Positions 6,011-12,877 of a stretch of 15,276 nt of DNA are shown one piece after another. The first letter of the stretch is position 1; the number at the start of each line of letters is the position of its first letter. A model generated the notes under the pieces. It was not told the origin of the DNA, ran no database searches, and saw only the letters and a program-made list of their open reading frames with translations. The translations under genes were made by a program, and so were the position numbers. The stretch is taken from contig QJVU01000315.1 of NCBI GenBank assembly GCA_003235605.1, positions 1 to 15,276 on the forward strand, written 5' to 3'. Origin of the DNA: Planctomycetota bacterium (GTDB lineage Bacteria; Planctomycetota; UBA1135; UBA2386).

Positions 6011-7939
6011 CTATCGCAAGACGACCTCGACGTCCCCGGCCCCCTCCTTGGAATCCACGTCCACCTGGGCGTTGCCGTGGCGGTAGGCGCCGGCCTGCTG
6101 GACATAGGCGTGGAGCCGGTACTGCAGGCTCATGCGGGGCACCCCCAGGGTGAACCGACCATCCTTGTCGGTGGAGGCCATCCGGCGGCCGACCAGCGCG
6201 AAGAACAGGCCATGGGAATTCGGCATCTGCTCGAGGTTCGCAAGCCGGACGGCGTTTCGGCCGTCGGGAAATGGGGACTCCCCGCCGGCGGTCTCGGCTA
6301 CCAGCCTGGGCATCCGCCCCTGCCACTGGGGAGTGGCACGCAGGGACACTCCCGCCACACCCCTGGCCAGGGAGTCCACCACGCGGCCCCGAATCGCCAC
6401 CGGCTTGGGCAGCTTCACCTCCAGCCGGGCGATGCTCTGGTCACCGGCCGCCGCGCGGGTCTCGAGGCAGGTGAGCAGGAAGCCCTCACCGGTGTCGATG
6501 GATAGACCCAGCCGGGCCGCGCGGGGCAAGAGCAGGCGGACCCTTCCCCGTCTGTCGGCGAGCAACCCAGGGCACTTCTCCCGGTTGCCGATGTTGTTGT
6601 TGAGCGCGGTCAGCTGGACGTGCGCCAGCGCGGCGGGAACGCCCATTGCCGTGCGGACCACGAGCTCCACGGGACAAAGCTCTGTCACCAGTATGTTGCG
6701 GTGGGCCCCGTCCCTGGTCATGACCTGCGACAGGTCGATGGGAGCAAACACCACCGGGCTGAGCCCCTCGCGCCACGCTGCCGGCAGCGCAGCAATGTGT
6801 TCCGGCGCCAGGACCATGGTCAGGTCCGGCGGGTATTCCTTCAGCAGCGAGCCCAGACGAAAGCGACCTGCGGAGTCGGTGTGGAGCAGCTCGGCAAAAT
6901 CGGCCAGGCTACGGCTGTTCTTCTTGGTGTAGTGCATGGCCGAACCCTGCACGAGCAGCGTCAGACCCGACGCCGGTGTGTCCGGCCTCAGGAGCACCCG
7001 CCCCTCGACGTCATGCCCCTGGCCCATGTGCGCGTGGTAGTGGACCTTCTTGTCCGCGTGGGCCTTCTGGAACACTGCGTTCTTGCTCTCACCGTGCTGG
7101 CAGGGGGCAACGGCCCGGCCCCTGGCAACGGCGATGAACCGCCCCCAGTTCTGGCGGTCGCTGTCGGGGATCACCACCTCGGCGAAGCCGTCCTTGCCAG
7201 TCACCCCGAGGAGGGAAGTGCTGTCTGCCTCCTTCGGGTAGATCCTGGCGCCTTCCACCGGCTTTTCCGTGTCGATGTCCCACACGGCAAAGCCAACCTT
7301 GACGGGAGGGGGCAAGCCGAGCTCGACAACCCCGTCGTGCAGAGCCTTCTTCTGGACCAGGAGGATGCCGTGGGGTCCGGTGGCCAGGACCTCCAGGGTG
7401 GAACCGCCGATCCGGGGAGGCAGCCTGCACCGGCCATCCTCCCCAATCTCGAGGGCGAGTTCCCGTGGACCGTTGGCATCCACCAGGCGCAGCCGGAGCG
7501 GCTTGTACTCGGCCCATTCCTCCAGGCCGGTGATCCGGATTCCGCTGCCCCGGGCAGCCTGCTCTTGCTCCTCCAGGAGGACCGGCACCTGGGGGACCAC
7601 GTCCGTCTGGACGTTGCTGAGCCTGAGGGTCCCACCCGCACCCTGCTCACCCTGGGCCCAGACCGTGTAGCTGCGACCCTCGAGGATGCGGGCGCGAAAC
7701 CGCCCCCGTTCGTCGGCTCGGGTCTCCACCCTGTCCGGCCTGCCGATCCGGAAGTTGTCGGGCACCGGCCACGATACCAGGCACACCTTTGCCCCGACCC
7801 ACGGCTTGCCGTCCTTGTTCCGCACCTCTCCCAGGGCCTTGCCCCGCGGAAGATCCGCCTCCTGGGCCTGGCAGGGGAGAAAGGCGGTCAGCAGGAAGCC
7901 TGCCACGCCAACGCCAAGGACTCGCTTCATTGGATCCAT
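6011..7939 (-). CDS. Exported multi-module protein with carboxypeptidase-regulatory-like domains
   Basis: The 642-residue protein has an N-terminal signal peptide: MDPMKR, then a hydrophobic stretch (8-21) ending LPCQAQ, with cleavage probably near residue 26. The Pro before the Cys argues against a lipobox. The rest is mainly repeated beta-sandwich modules of the carboxypeptidase-regulatory-like type, each showing a G.V.....G..V.GA.V.....-type start and a D..GRF-type end. Approximate spans are 33-97 (GEVRNKDGKPWVGAKVCLVS; ADERGRFRA), 212-275 (KPVEGARIY; GKDGFAEV), 308-380 (VEGRVLLRPD; DSAGRFRLGSL), 424-490 and 514-612 (IRGRVVDSLARGVAGVSLRA; DKDGRFTLGV). No catalytic domain is visible, so a structural, adhesive or ligand-binding role outside the cytoplasm is likely but unproven. 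The start could be ATG 7937-7939 (AGGA four bases upstream) or ATG 7928-7930. It lies downstream of the tandem secreted pair, and glmU follows after a 146-nt gap with its own candidate promoter. Confidence 0.85.
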   Translation of the reverse strand: MDPMKRVLGVGVAGFLLTAFLPCQAQEADLPRGKALGEVRNKDGKPWVGAKVCLVSWPVPDNFRIGRPDRVETRADERGRFRARILEGRSYTVWAQGEQGAGGTLRLSNVQTDVVPQVPVLLEEQEQAARGSGIRITGLEEWAEYKPLRLRLVDANGPRELALEIGEDGRCRLPPRIGGSTLEVLATGPHGILLVQKKALHDGVVELGLPPPVKVGFAVWDIDTEKPVEGARIYPKEADSTSLLGVTGKDGFAEVVIPDSDRQNWGRFIAVARGRAVAPCQHGESKNAVFQKAHADKKVHYHAHMGQGHDVEGRVLLRPDTPASGLTLLVQGSAMHYTKKNSRSLADFAELLHTDSAGRFRLGSLLKEYPPDLTMVLAPEHIAALPAAWREGLSPVVFAPIDLSQVMTRDGAHRNILVTELCPVELVVRTAMGVPAALAHVQLTALNNNIGNREKCPGLLADRRGRVRLLLPRAARLGLSIDTGEGFLLTCLETRAAAGDQSIARLEVKLPKPVAIRGRVVDSLARGVAGVSLRATPQWQGRMPRLVAETAGGESPFPDGRNAVRLANLEQMPNSHGLFFALVGRRMASTDKDGRFTLGVPRMSLQYRLHAYVQQAGAYRHGNAQVDVDSKEGAGDVEVVLR

Positions 7940-8016
7940 GCCATCCTGACTCCCTCGCGGCAGAGTATGCGGAGAGGGCAGCCGGGATGGTAGGGCACCC
8001 GGTCTCGGGGGGAGAT

Positions 8017-8028
8017 CCTACCGGTAGG
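8017..8028. repeat. 12-bp perfect palindrome at the stop codon of secreted paralog 1
   Basis: CCTACCGGTAGG is perfectly self-complementary and spans the last codons (Thr-Tyr-Arg) and stop. GGTAGG also has a partner CCTACC further downstream (near 7989-7994), so the 3' end could fold as an RNA hairpin. No T-tract follows. The role is unknown and it may be coincidental. Confidence 0.4.
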
Positions 8029-9172
8029 TGATCCGCGGAAGCGCCAGCGCCGCATAGGTCGAATAGGGACCGAGGCCGGTGCTGCTGGCGGGGTTGTAGT
8101 GGAACAGCGTCCGTTTCTTCAGGGCCGCCGTGGGATAGGCGGGCACCTCGAAGGAGCGCGCCCGAGTCAGGCTGAACAGCCCCGACGAGGAGTCGGTCCA
8201 GGCTCCCTGCACGTGGAACTTGAGCCCTTGCCAGGCCTTCTGATAGGGGATGAGGATCTGGTCGGTGCCGCTGAAGCCCCGACCGCTGGTGTCCGTGGTC
8301 CGGGTCATGAGAAGGTAGGGCTTGGAGCCATCCACGTAGAGTCGGTGGCAGCGGGCGCCGATATCCAGGCCTGCAGGGTTGCCACCGCCGAGCCCCAAGA
8401 CGTGCACAACCGGCTTGTCGGGTGCAGTGTAGTAGCTGTACCAGTAGAGGCGCAGCTTGTCGCGGTAGATGTAGCTCGTGTAGTACACGTGGAACGAGGT
8501 GGCCACGCCATAGGTGTACGCCCCGGTGGTCGCGGTCATCGCCGAATCGTTGCAGGTGTTGCTCGACGTGGGCATGTAGGTTCCGGTGCCGGAGATTGCG
8601 TCCGGGTTGCTGATGCCGTCGAGGTAGTAGTAGGCGGTGTTGCTGCCAGTCCACGCAGCGGCGTTCGCCAGCGTGCCACCGGAGAACTGGTAGTCCGCGA
8701 GCATGTCCTTCCGGCCTGTGTAGATCCAGATCCCGGTGAACGGGAACGCCACGTGTCCCCAGGGTGTCGAGGCGGGCTGGCCGGACACCGTAGGCCAGGT
8801 CATCCTGCCCTCGAAAACCCGGGTGGGAGTGCTCAGGTTGTTGTCGTCCCAGGTCAACGACATGTTCTCGACGTCCGTGTCCGACATCTCGAGGGAGACC
8901 CGTCTCCAGGACCGCCCGGTGGCGGTCGCCGTAGTGTGGTTGCGGTTGTCCAGGCGGAGGTCGACCTGGCTCATCGTCATCACCCTGCCCCGCAGCTCGC
9001 CGTCGGCCATCTGGAAGCGGCCGTCGGCGTAGCGCCCGAAGTAGAAGCACGTGGAGTTGCCGTCCGCGGTCACGTACCCCGGAGGCGAGGTGATCGTGCT
9101 CTGGGCGAGGCCGGGCAGGCAGAAAACGAACAGCACGAACGGGGAGATCAGGCCGGCGGCGAGTTTGTGCAT
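8018..9172 (-). CDS. Secreted protein of unknown family, paralog 1 of a tandem pair
   Basis: I do not recognise a named family. With the ATG at 9170-9172 the protein has 384 residues and begins with a signal peptide (MHKLAAGLISPFVLFVFCLPGLAQ, cleavage near residue 23-24 by an A-x-A-like site). A longer frame reaches 9313, but its first 47 residues do not look like coding or a signal. The mature part is rich in Tyr, Trp, Ser, Thr, Gly and Asn, and is probably all-beta. It aligns over its full length with the next gene: FGRYADGRFQMADGELRG, LEMSDTD, TWPTVSG, DYQFSGGTLANAAAWTG, YYYLDG, IGARCHRLYVDGSKP and a terminal PRITYR. Cys207 and Cys275 are shared with the paralog and could form a disulfide. 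There is no membrane anchor, LPXTG or PEP-CTERM-like tail. No convincing Shine-Dalgarno is seen. An extracellular or periplasmic location is inferred. Confidence 0.85.
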   Translation of the reverse strand: MHKLAAGLISPFVLFVFCLPGLAQSTITSPPGYVTADGNSTCFYFGRYADGRFQMADGELRGRVMTMSQVDLRLDNRNHTTATATGRSWRRVSLEMSDTDVENMSLTWDDNNLSTPTRVFEGRMTWPTVSGQPASTPWGHVAFPFTGIWIYTGRKDMLADYQFSGGTLANAAAWTGSNTAYYYLDGISNPDAISGTGTYMPTSSNTCNDSAMTATTGAYTYGVATSFHVYYTSYIYRDKLRLYWYSYYTAPDKPVVHVLGLGGGNPAGLDIGARCHRLYVDGSKPYLLMTRTTDTSGRGFSGTDQILIPYQKAWQGLKFHVQGAWTDSSSGLFSLTRARSFEVPAYPTAALKKRTLFHYNPASSTGLGPYSTYAALALPRITYR

Positions 9173-9265
9173 GGCAACGCGAGATGTTAGCCACCCCACC
9201 TGGGGATCGCCAGGAGACGTTGCCCGAGAGCACCCGGGCAGATGTGTCATGTTGGTACATGGCAA

Positions 9266-9292
9266 CAGGCGGCGGACAGTGCCCGCCGCCTG
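9266..9292 (-). terminator. Strong hairpin between the two secreted paralogs, possible terminator
   Basis: Perfect 10-bp inverted repeat CAGGCGGCGG (9266-9275) and CCGCCGCCTG (9283-9292) with a 7-nt loop. On the minus strand it begins 22 nt after the stop of paralog 2 and lies about 94-120 nt before the start of paralog 1. Only a short TT follows the stem, so it is not a canonical intrinsic terminator. It could still separate the transcripts or protect the 3' end of the upstream message. Confidence 0.55.
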
Positions 9293-9314
9293 CTCCCGAA
9301 CGTTGCACGTCACA

Positions 9315-10463
9315 TCACTTGTAGGTGATCTGGTGTAGCGGCATGTAGTAGAAGGTGTTGGCTACGAAACCGGTGGTGCTGTTCGGAACGTAGTTGATGT
9401 AGCACTTCCGCTTGGGTGTGCTGGCAGGTGGCAGCGATGTGGGGGTCTCTGTCATCCGCGCCTGGGAAAGGGAAAATGCCTTGGTCTGGGAGTCCTCCCA
9501 GCTCGCCTGCAGGGTGAGCTTGATCCCGGTCAAGGAGGGGCTGCTGTTCAAGAGGTACTGTTGGGTCCAGGAGCCGCTGGCATTCGCCATGCCGTACAGC
9601 GGCAGCCACGGCTTGCTGGCATCGAAGTGGAGGCGGTTGCACCGGGCACCGATCTCCACGCCGGTCGGGTCGCCGACAAGAGCCAACGCCAGGGCCACGG
9701 GCTTCGACGGCGCGGTGTTGCTGGAGGAGAGGTCCACCCGGAGCTTGTTCTGCCAGGCGACGGTCGAGTAGTCCTTGTTGTAGAAGAACGCCACCACGCC
9801 GGCGAAAGCGCCGACGGAACGCGACGAGTCCGTGCACGGCGGCCGGGTCGCGGGGTAGTAGGCCCAGGTCGTGTAGCCCGTGTAGTCGATCAGGGGCACA
9901 CCATCCAGGTAGTACTCAACCGAGGTCGCGCCCGACCAATTCGCCGCGTTGGCCAGGACGCCACCGCTGAACTGCCAGTCGAAGAGCAGGTCGTTGTTGC
10001 CGGTGTAGGCCCAGCTGGTCTTGAACGGGAACTTGAGGCCTCCAAAGAGATCCCCCCAGATCGCAGGCTTGGTGATGGGGTTGCCGGTGATCGTCGGCCA
10101 CGACACCTTGGCGTTGAACACCTCCGTGGGGTTGCCCTTCACGTTGGACGCAAAGGTGGCGCCGAACTGGCTGTAGTCGGTGTCCGACAGGTTCAGGGTG
10201 ACGTTGGAGAAGGTACGCCCCATGCCCGTGCTGGCGTCGTGGCTCTGGTAGTCGTGGCGGTAGTTCACGCCGGTCATGGTCAGGGCCTTGCCCCTGAGGT
10301 CGCCCTCGGCGATCTGCTGGCGCATGGTGGACCACTGGCCGAAGGCACGGGCGAAGCCGTCGCCTTCGGTAGTGTCGAAGCCCTGGGGAAGAGTAATGGC
10401 GCCCTGCGCAAAGGCAGTCGCCCCGAGGGCGAGCATGGTGCTCGCCAGATAGAGCTTGCTCAT
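9315..10463 (-). CDS. Secreted protein of unknown family, paralog 2 of a tandem pair
   Basis: The family is not recognised. With the ATG at 10461-10463 the protein has 382 residues and a clear signal peptide (MSKLYLASTMLALGATAFAQ, cleavage after AFA or Q20). The 27 residues upstream in the longer frame (to 10544) do not resemble a signal. The mature chain is a probable beta-rich extracellular protein. Blocks shared with paralog 1 include AEGDLRGKALTMTGV, LNLSDTD, SWPTITGNP, DWQFSGGVLANAANWSG, VEYYLDG, APSKPV and IGARCNRLHFDASKP, and both end in ITY plus a basic residue. Cys210 and Cys275 match Cys207 and Cys275 of paralog 1; Cys354 is unique. The pair arose by tandem duplication and has diverged well. 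No Shine-Dalgarno is visible, and a strong hairpin sits 41-83 nt upstream. Confidence 0.86.
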   Translation of the reverse strand: MSKLYLASTMLALGATAFAQGAITLPQGFDTTEGDGFARAFGQWSTMRQQIAEGDLRGKALTMTGVNYRHDYQSHDASTGMGRTFSNVTLNLSDTDYSQFGATFASNVKGNPTEVFNAKVSWPTITGNPITKPAIWGDLFGGLKFPFKTSWAYTGNNDLLFDWQFSGGVLANAANWSGATSVEYYLDGVPLIDYTGYTTWAYYPATRPPCTDSSRSVGAFAGVVAFFYNKDYSTVAWQNKLRVDLSSSNTAPSKPVALALALVGDPTGVEIGARCNRLHFDASKPWLPLYGMANASGSWTQQYLLNSSPSLTGIKLTLQASWEDSQTKAFSLSQARMTETPTSLPPASTPKRKCYINYVPNSTTGFVANTFYYMPLHQITYK

Positions 10464-10503
10464 GAGTGGTTGGAGACGGTTGGGTAGTGAGGGATCCGAG
10501 CGG

Positions 10504-10546
10504 CGGTGCAACGGGGGTAGCCCTTTCGCCCCCTCCAGTTGCACCG
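10504..10546 (-). ncRNA. Long two-part hairpin upstream of secreted paralog 2 (structured leader or terminator)
   Basis: The 43-nt element folds as a 9-bp outer stem (CGGTGCAAC / GTTGCACCG), a 4-nt one-sided bulge (TGGA on the minus strand), a 5-bp G/C inner stem and an 11-nt loop (CGAAAGGGCTA). It starts 44 nt after the stop of the diiron protein and ends 41 nt before the start of paralog 2. No T-tract follows on the minus strand. It may be a terminator-like barrier, an mRNA-stability element or a structured 5' leader. The type label is tentative and no known riboswitch consensus was recognised. Confidence 0.4.
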
Positions 10547-10590
10547 GGAGGCCTCAATTCCCCGCGCCCGGTTTTCTTTCAAAGATCCGG

Positions 10591-11322
10591 TTACCGGCCC
10601 AGGAACTCCTTCAGGACCTCGGAGAGGCCCAGGATCGCGCTCTCGCCGTCGCCCTTGAACGACGAGCCGTGCATGGTCGCCAGCGTCGTGGGCTTGAGCG
10701 CGGCCAGCCGGCGCAGGGTGTTGTCCGTGTAGGAGGTGTAGGCCATGTCCTTGGCCAACGGTCCGTCCAGGTTGTCGACGATCGCCTGCTTCGCTCGCTC
10801 GAGGATGCCGGACCGGGACTCGATCACCGGCTCCATCTCGCCGGGCTGAAAGAACAGATCCGAGCAGAACAGCGTTCCCTCGGTCTCGTCGAAGAACAGG
10901 CCCGCGTCCCAACCATGGGGGACGTGAGGGGTCTGAAGGAACCGCAGCCGGTGTCGGCCGATGCTGAAGACCTCGCCGTCGGCAAGGGACCGCGGAGGCC
11001 GGTCCGCGAAATCGTTGAGGCTCACCATCACACCGACGGAGCTGCAGACCGCCTGCGCCTGCGGAGCAACGGCGAGCCAGTCGTTGAGCGCGCCACATTC
11101 ATCGGCCTCGAAGTGACTGAACCCGATCCAACGCAGGTGTGCGGGATCGATGACCGACCTCGCCCCCTCGAGGGTGCTCTCGAACATCCCCCGGAACCCG
11201 GTGTGCATCAGGAAGGGCTCGTCGTCCTTGATCAGGAACTGGTTGAACTGGATTCCGAAATCCGGGTGGAACGTCGAGAACCGATAGGTGTCCGCTGCGA
11301 TCTCTGTAACAGTGCAATGCAT
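10591..11322 (-). CDS. Stand-alone metallo-beta-lactamase-fold protein of the ODP (flavodiiron-like) type
   Basis: The 243-residue cytosolic protein resembles the oxygen-binding diiron (ODP) domain of flavodiiron proteins. Candidate metal ligands follow the family spacing: His70, Glu72 and Asp74 in [11 protein letters not shown], then His133 or His136 in [11 protein letters not shown], Asp155 in FCSDLF and His218 in ATMHGSS. The position after the Asp, often His in flavodiiron proteins, is Glu75. There is no flavodoxin or rubredoxin domain, so any O2/NO reduction would need an external donor; oxygen sensing is another option. The ATG at 11320-11322 has a strong GGAGG at 11329-11333, six bases upstream. 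It lies 52 nt downstream of the small membrane protein gene and may be co-transcribed with it and the acyl-CoA dehydrogenase. The fold is confident; the reaction is not known. Confidence 0.85.
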   Translation of the reverse strand: MHCTVTEIAADTYRFSTFHPDFGIQFNQFLIKDDEPFLMHTGFRGMFESTLEGARSVIDPAHLRWIGFSHFEADECGALNDWLAVAPQAQAVCSSVGVMVSLNDFADRPPRSLADGEVFSIGRHRLRFLQTPHVPHGWDAGLFFDETEGTLFCSDLFFQPGEMEPVIESRSGILERAKQAIVDNLDGPLAKDMAYTSYTDNTLRRLAALKPTTLATMHGSSFKGDGESAILGLSEVLKEFLGR

Positions 11323-11374
11323 GCTGATCCTCCACAGTGTGGTGACCGCCAGGATACAGCACGGAGATCGGATC

Positions 11375-11605
11375 CTAGCGGTGTCGCAGGAACACTTCCG
11401 CCACGAGCACGAGGCCGATCACGATCAACACGGGTCCTCCCCAGCGGCAGAACCGCTTGGCGTTCGCGAGCCGCGACTCCTGCTCCGGCGTCCCGGATCT
11501 CAGTGGGATCACTCCAAAGCCAATCAGGGTGCAGACGACGCCAGCCAGCACGGTTATCCCCCGATCGATGAGCTCGGCGGTCAACTGCGACAGCGTCAAC
11601 ATCAT
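11375..11605 (-). CDS. Small two-helix membrane protein of unknown function
   Basis: The 76 residues hold two hydrophobic segments, about 16-36 ([20 protein letters not shown]) and about 55-73 ([19 protein letters not shown]). They are separated by a charged loop ([20 protein letters not shown]), with a basic C-terminus (RHR). It is probably an inner-membrane hairpin protein. No family is recognised. It starts at the first of two consecutive ATG codons (11603-11605). A GGGAG core lies about nine bases upstream, within the second copy of a short tandem duplication. Position between the acyl-CoA dehydrogenase (39-nt gap) and the diiron protein (52-nt gap), on the same strand, supports it being a real gene. 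Confidence 0.65.
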   Translation of the reverse strand: MMLTLSQLTAELIDRGITVLAGVVCTLIGFGVIPLRSGTPEQESRLANAKRFCRWGGPVLIVIGLVLVAEVFLRHR

Positions 11606-11610
11606 CCGCG

Positions 11611-11644
11611 ATTGCTCCCAGGACCGAGGATTGCTCCCAGGACC
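11611..11644. repeat. Tandem duplication carrying a Shine-Dalgarno-like core
   Basis: Two perfect 15-bp copies of attgctcccaggacc lie at 11611-11625 and 11630-11644, separated by gagg, giving a 19-bp period. On the minus strand each reads GGTCCTGGGAGCAAT, so the GGGAG ribosome-binding-like core upstream of the small membrane protein is duplicated. The repeat abuts the stop of the acyl-CoA dehydrogenase gene. Confidence 0.85.
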
Positions 11645-12799
11645 TCAGTACGCCCCCTTCTTGATCAGGCTCCTTGCGACCACCAGCCGCTGGATCTCGT
11701 TCGTCCCCTCGTAGATGCGGTTTACCCGGCTGTCCCGGTACATCCTCTCCACCGCGTACTCCTTCGAGTAGCCGTAGCCGCCGTGCACCTGCACCGCCCG
11801 GTCCACGATCCGGTCCAGGTACTCCGAGCAGACGAGCTTCACGATGGCCGACTCCCGTGAGATGGGCATCCCCTGGTCGCACATCCAGGCCGTGCGGTAG
11901 AGCATTGACTCCATGGCGTAGATCTCGGCGGCGCTGTCGGCCAGCATCCACTGGATGGCCTGTTGCTCGGCGATCGGTTTCCCGAACGCGATCCTCTCCT
12001 GGGAGTAGCGGATCGAGATGTCCAGCGCCTCCTTGGCGGCCCCGAGGCAGTTGGCGCCAAGCGTCAGCCGGCCGCAGTCGAGGGTGGCCATCGCCACCTT
12101 GAATCCTGCGCCGACCTCTCCGAGCAGGTTCTTGTTGGGCACCCGTACGCTGTTGCAGCTGATTTCCACGGTCGTCGAGCCGCACTGGCCCATCTTGTCT
12201 TCCGGTTTGCCGACCGAGAAACCCTCCGAGTCCGTGTCCACGATGAAGGCGCTGATGCCGCCGCGGGTGCCCTTGCTGCGGTCGTTGGCGGCGAAGACCA
12301 CGATCACGTCGGCGAAGTCGCCGTTGGTGATCCAGATCTTGTTGCCTTCGAGGATCCAGTCATCACCGTCTTGGGTGGCGGTCATCGCCATGGCGCCGGC
12401 GTCGGATCCCGAGTCGGCCTCGGTAAGGGCGTAGGCCGCCCACTTCCGGCCCTCGCACAGGTCCGGAAGGTAGAGCTGCTTCTGTTCCTCGTTGCCGGCA
12501 AGGTAGATCGCCTGGGCGCCGATCGACGTGTGTCCGCCGCAGACCACGGCGGTCGAGAAGCAGCCCCGGGTGATCTCCTCCATGAAGATACACAGTCCCA
12601 TCTCGCCGAAACCGCCGCCACCGTACTCCTCGGGGAAGGGCACTCCCAGAAAGCCCAGGTCCCGGATCTGGTCCAACAGGGCTTTCGGGATCTTCTTCTC
12701 CTTGTCGATCTGGGCAGCCAGGGGTTTCACCTCCGCATCGACGAACTCGCGGATGGTGCTGCGCAAGAGCTCCTGTTCTTCGCTGAAGGTGAAGTCCAT
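11645..12799 (-). CDS. Acyl-CoA dehydrogenase
   Basis: FAD enzyme that introduces the alpha-beta double bond in acyl-CoA thioesters, passing electrons to ETF. The 384-residue length is typical. The N-terminal helical domain (1-120) starts MDFTFSEEQELLR. The middle beta domain has the signature ALTEADSGSDAGAM (124-137) and WITNG (156-160). The C-terminal helical domain has ERIAFGKPIAEQQ (268-280), QVHGGYGYSKEYAVERMYRD (337-356) and RIYEGTNEIQR (361-371), where Glu364 is the probable catalytic base. This resembles short- or branched-chain and related acyl-CoA dehydrogenases, but the substrate cannot be read from sequence. The ATG at 12797-12799 fits the family N-terminus. The open frame continues upstream to 14503, but that part is antisense to a real gene. 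There is no clear Shine-Dalgarno. It is divergent from the capsule-type gene. Confidence 0.95.
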   Translation of the reverse strand: MDFTFSEEQELLRSTIREFVDAEVKPLAAQIDKEKKIPKALLDQIRDLGFLGVPFPEEYGGGGFGEMGLCIFMEEITRGCFSTAVVCGGHTSIGAQAIYLAGNEEQKQLYLPDLCEGRKWAAYALTEADSGSDAGAMAMTATQDGDDWILEGNKIWITNGDFADVIVVFAANDRSKGTRGGISAFIVDTDSEGFSVGKPEDKMGQCGSTTVEISCNSVRVPNKNLLGEVGAGFKVAMATLDCGRLTLGANCLGAAKEALDISIRYSQERIAFGKPIAEQQAIQWMLADSAAEIYAMESMLYRTAWMCDQGMPISRESAIVKLVCSEYLDRIVDRAVQVHGGYGYSKEYAVERMYRDSRVNRIYEGTNEIQRLVVARSLIKKGAY

Positions 12800-12877
12800 G
12801 GGGAGCAGGGGATCGTGCAGCAGCGGCGGCAGAGGATCAAGGCGCCGGCGCGGACATACCGATGAAACCGAGACGCC
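12800..12877. promoter_or_regulatory. Divergent intergenic region
   Basis: This 78-bp gap separates the minus-strand acyl-CoA dehydrogenase from the plus-strand polysaccharide gene, so at least one promoter should lie in or near it. It contains a 10-bp palindrome GCGCCGGCGC (12842-12851) that could be an operator. A weak minus-strand TTGATC with a 17-nt spacer and CACGAT is present but unconvincing. Confidence 0.35.

Noticed and set aside
4473..6086. A 537-codon plus-strand open frame
   Set aside because: It lies opposite glmU, whose two catalytic domains are intact. The plus-strand product is rich in His, Asp and Val as expected for a mirror frame.
6620..7993. A 457-codon plus-strand open frame
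   Set aside because: It is antisense to the multi-module secreted protein, which has a signal peptide and repeated domains. No domain is seen on the plus strand.
7940..8017. CATACT as a -10 box for the modular secreted gene
   Set aside because: The six bases resemble a -10 but no -35-like sequence is present 16-18 nt upstream.
7647..9308. A 553-codon minus-strand open frame spanning a secreted gene and its neighbour
   Set aside because: It is an out-of-frame shadow of the secreted paralog and the start of the modular protein; its Arg/Pro/His-rich composition lacks any signal peptide or domain.
10547..10590. A minus-strand TTGAAA that might be a -35 box for secreted paralog 2
   Set aside because: No acceptable -10 box occurs at 16-18 nt spacing (best match 2 of 6), so I do not call a promoter.
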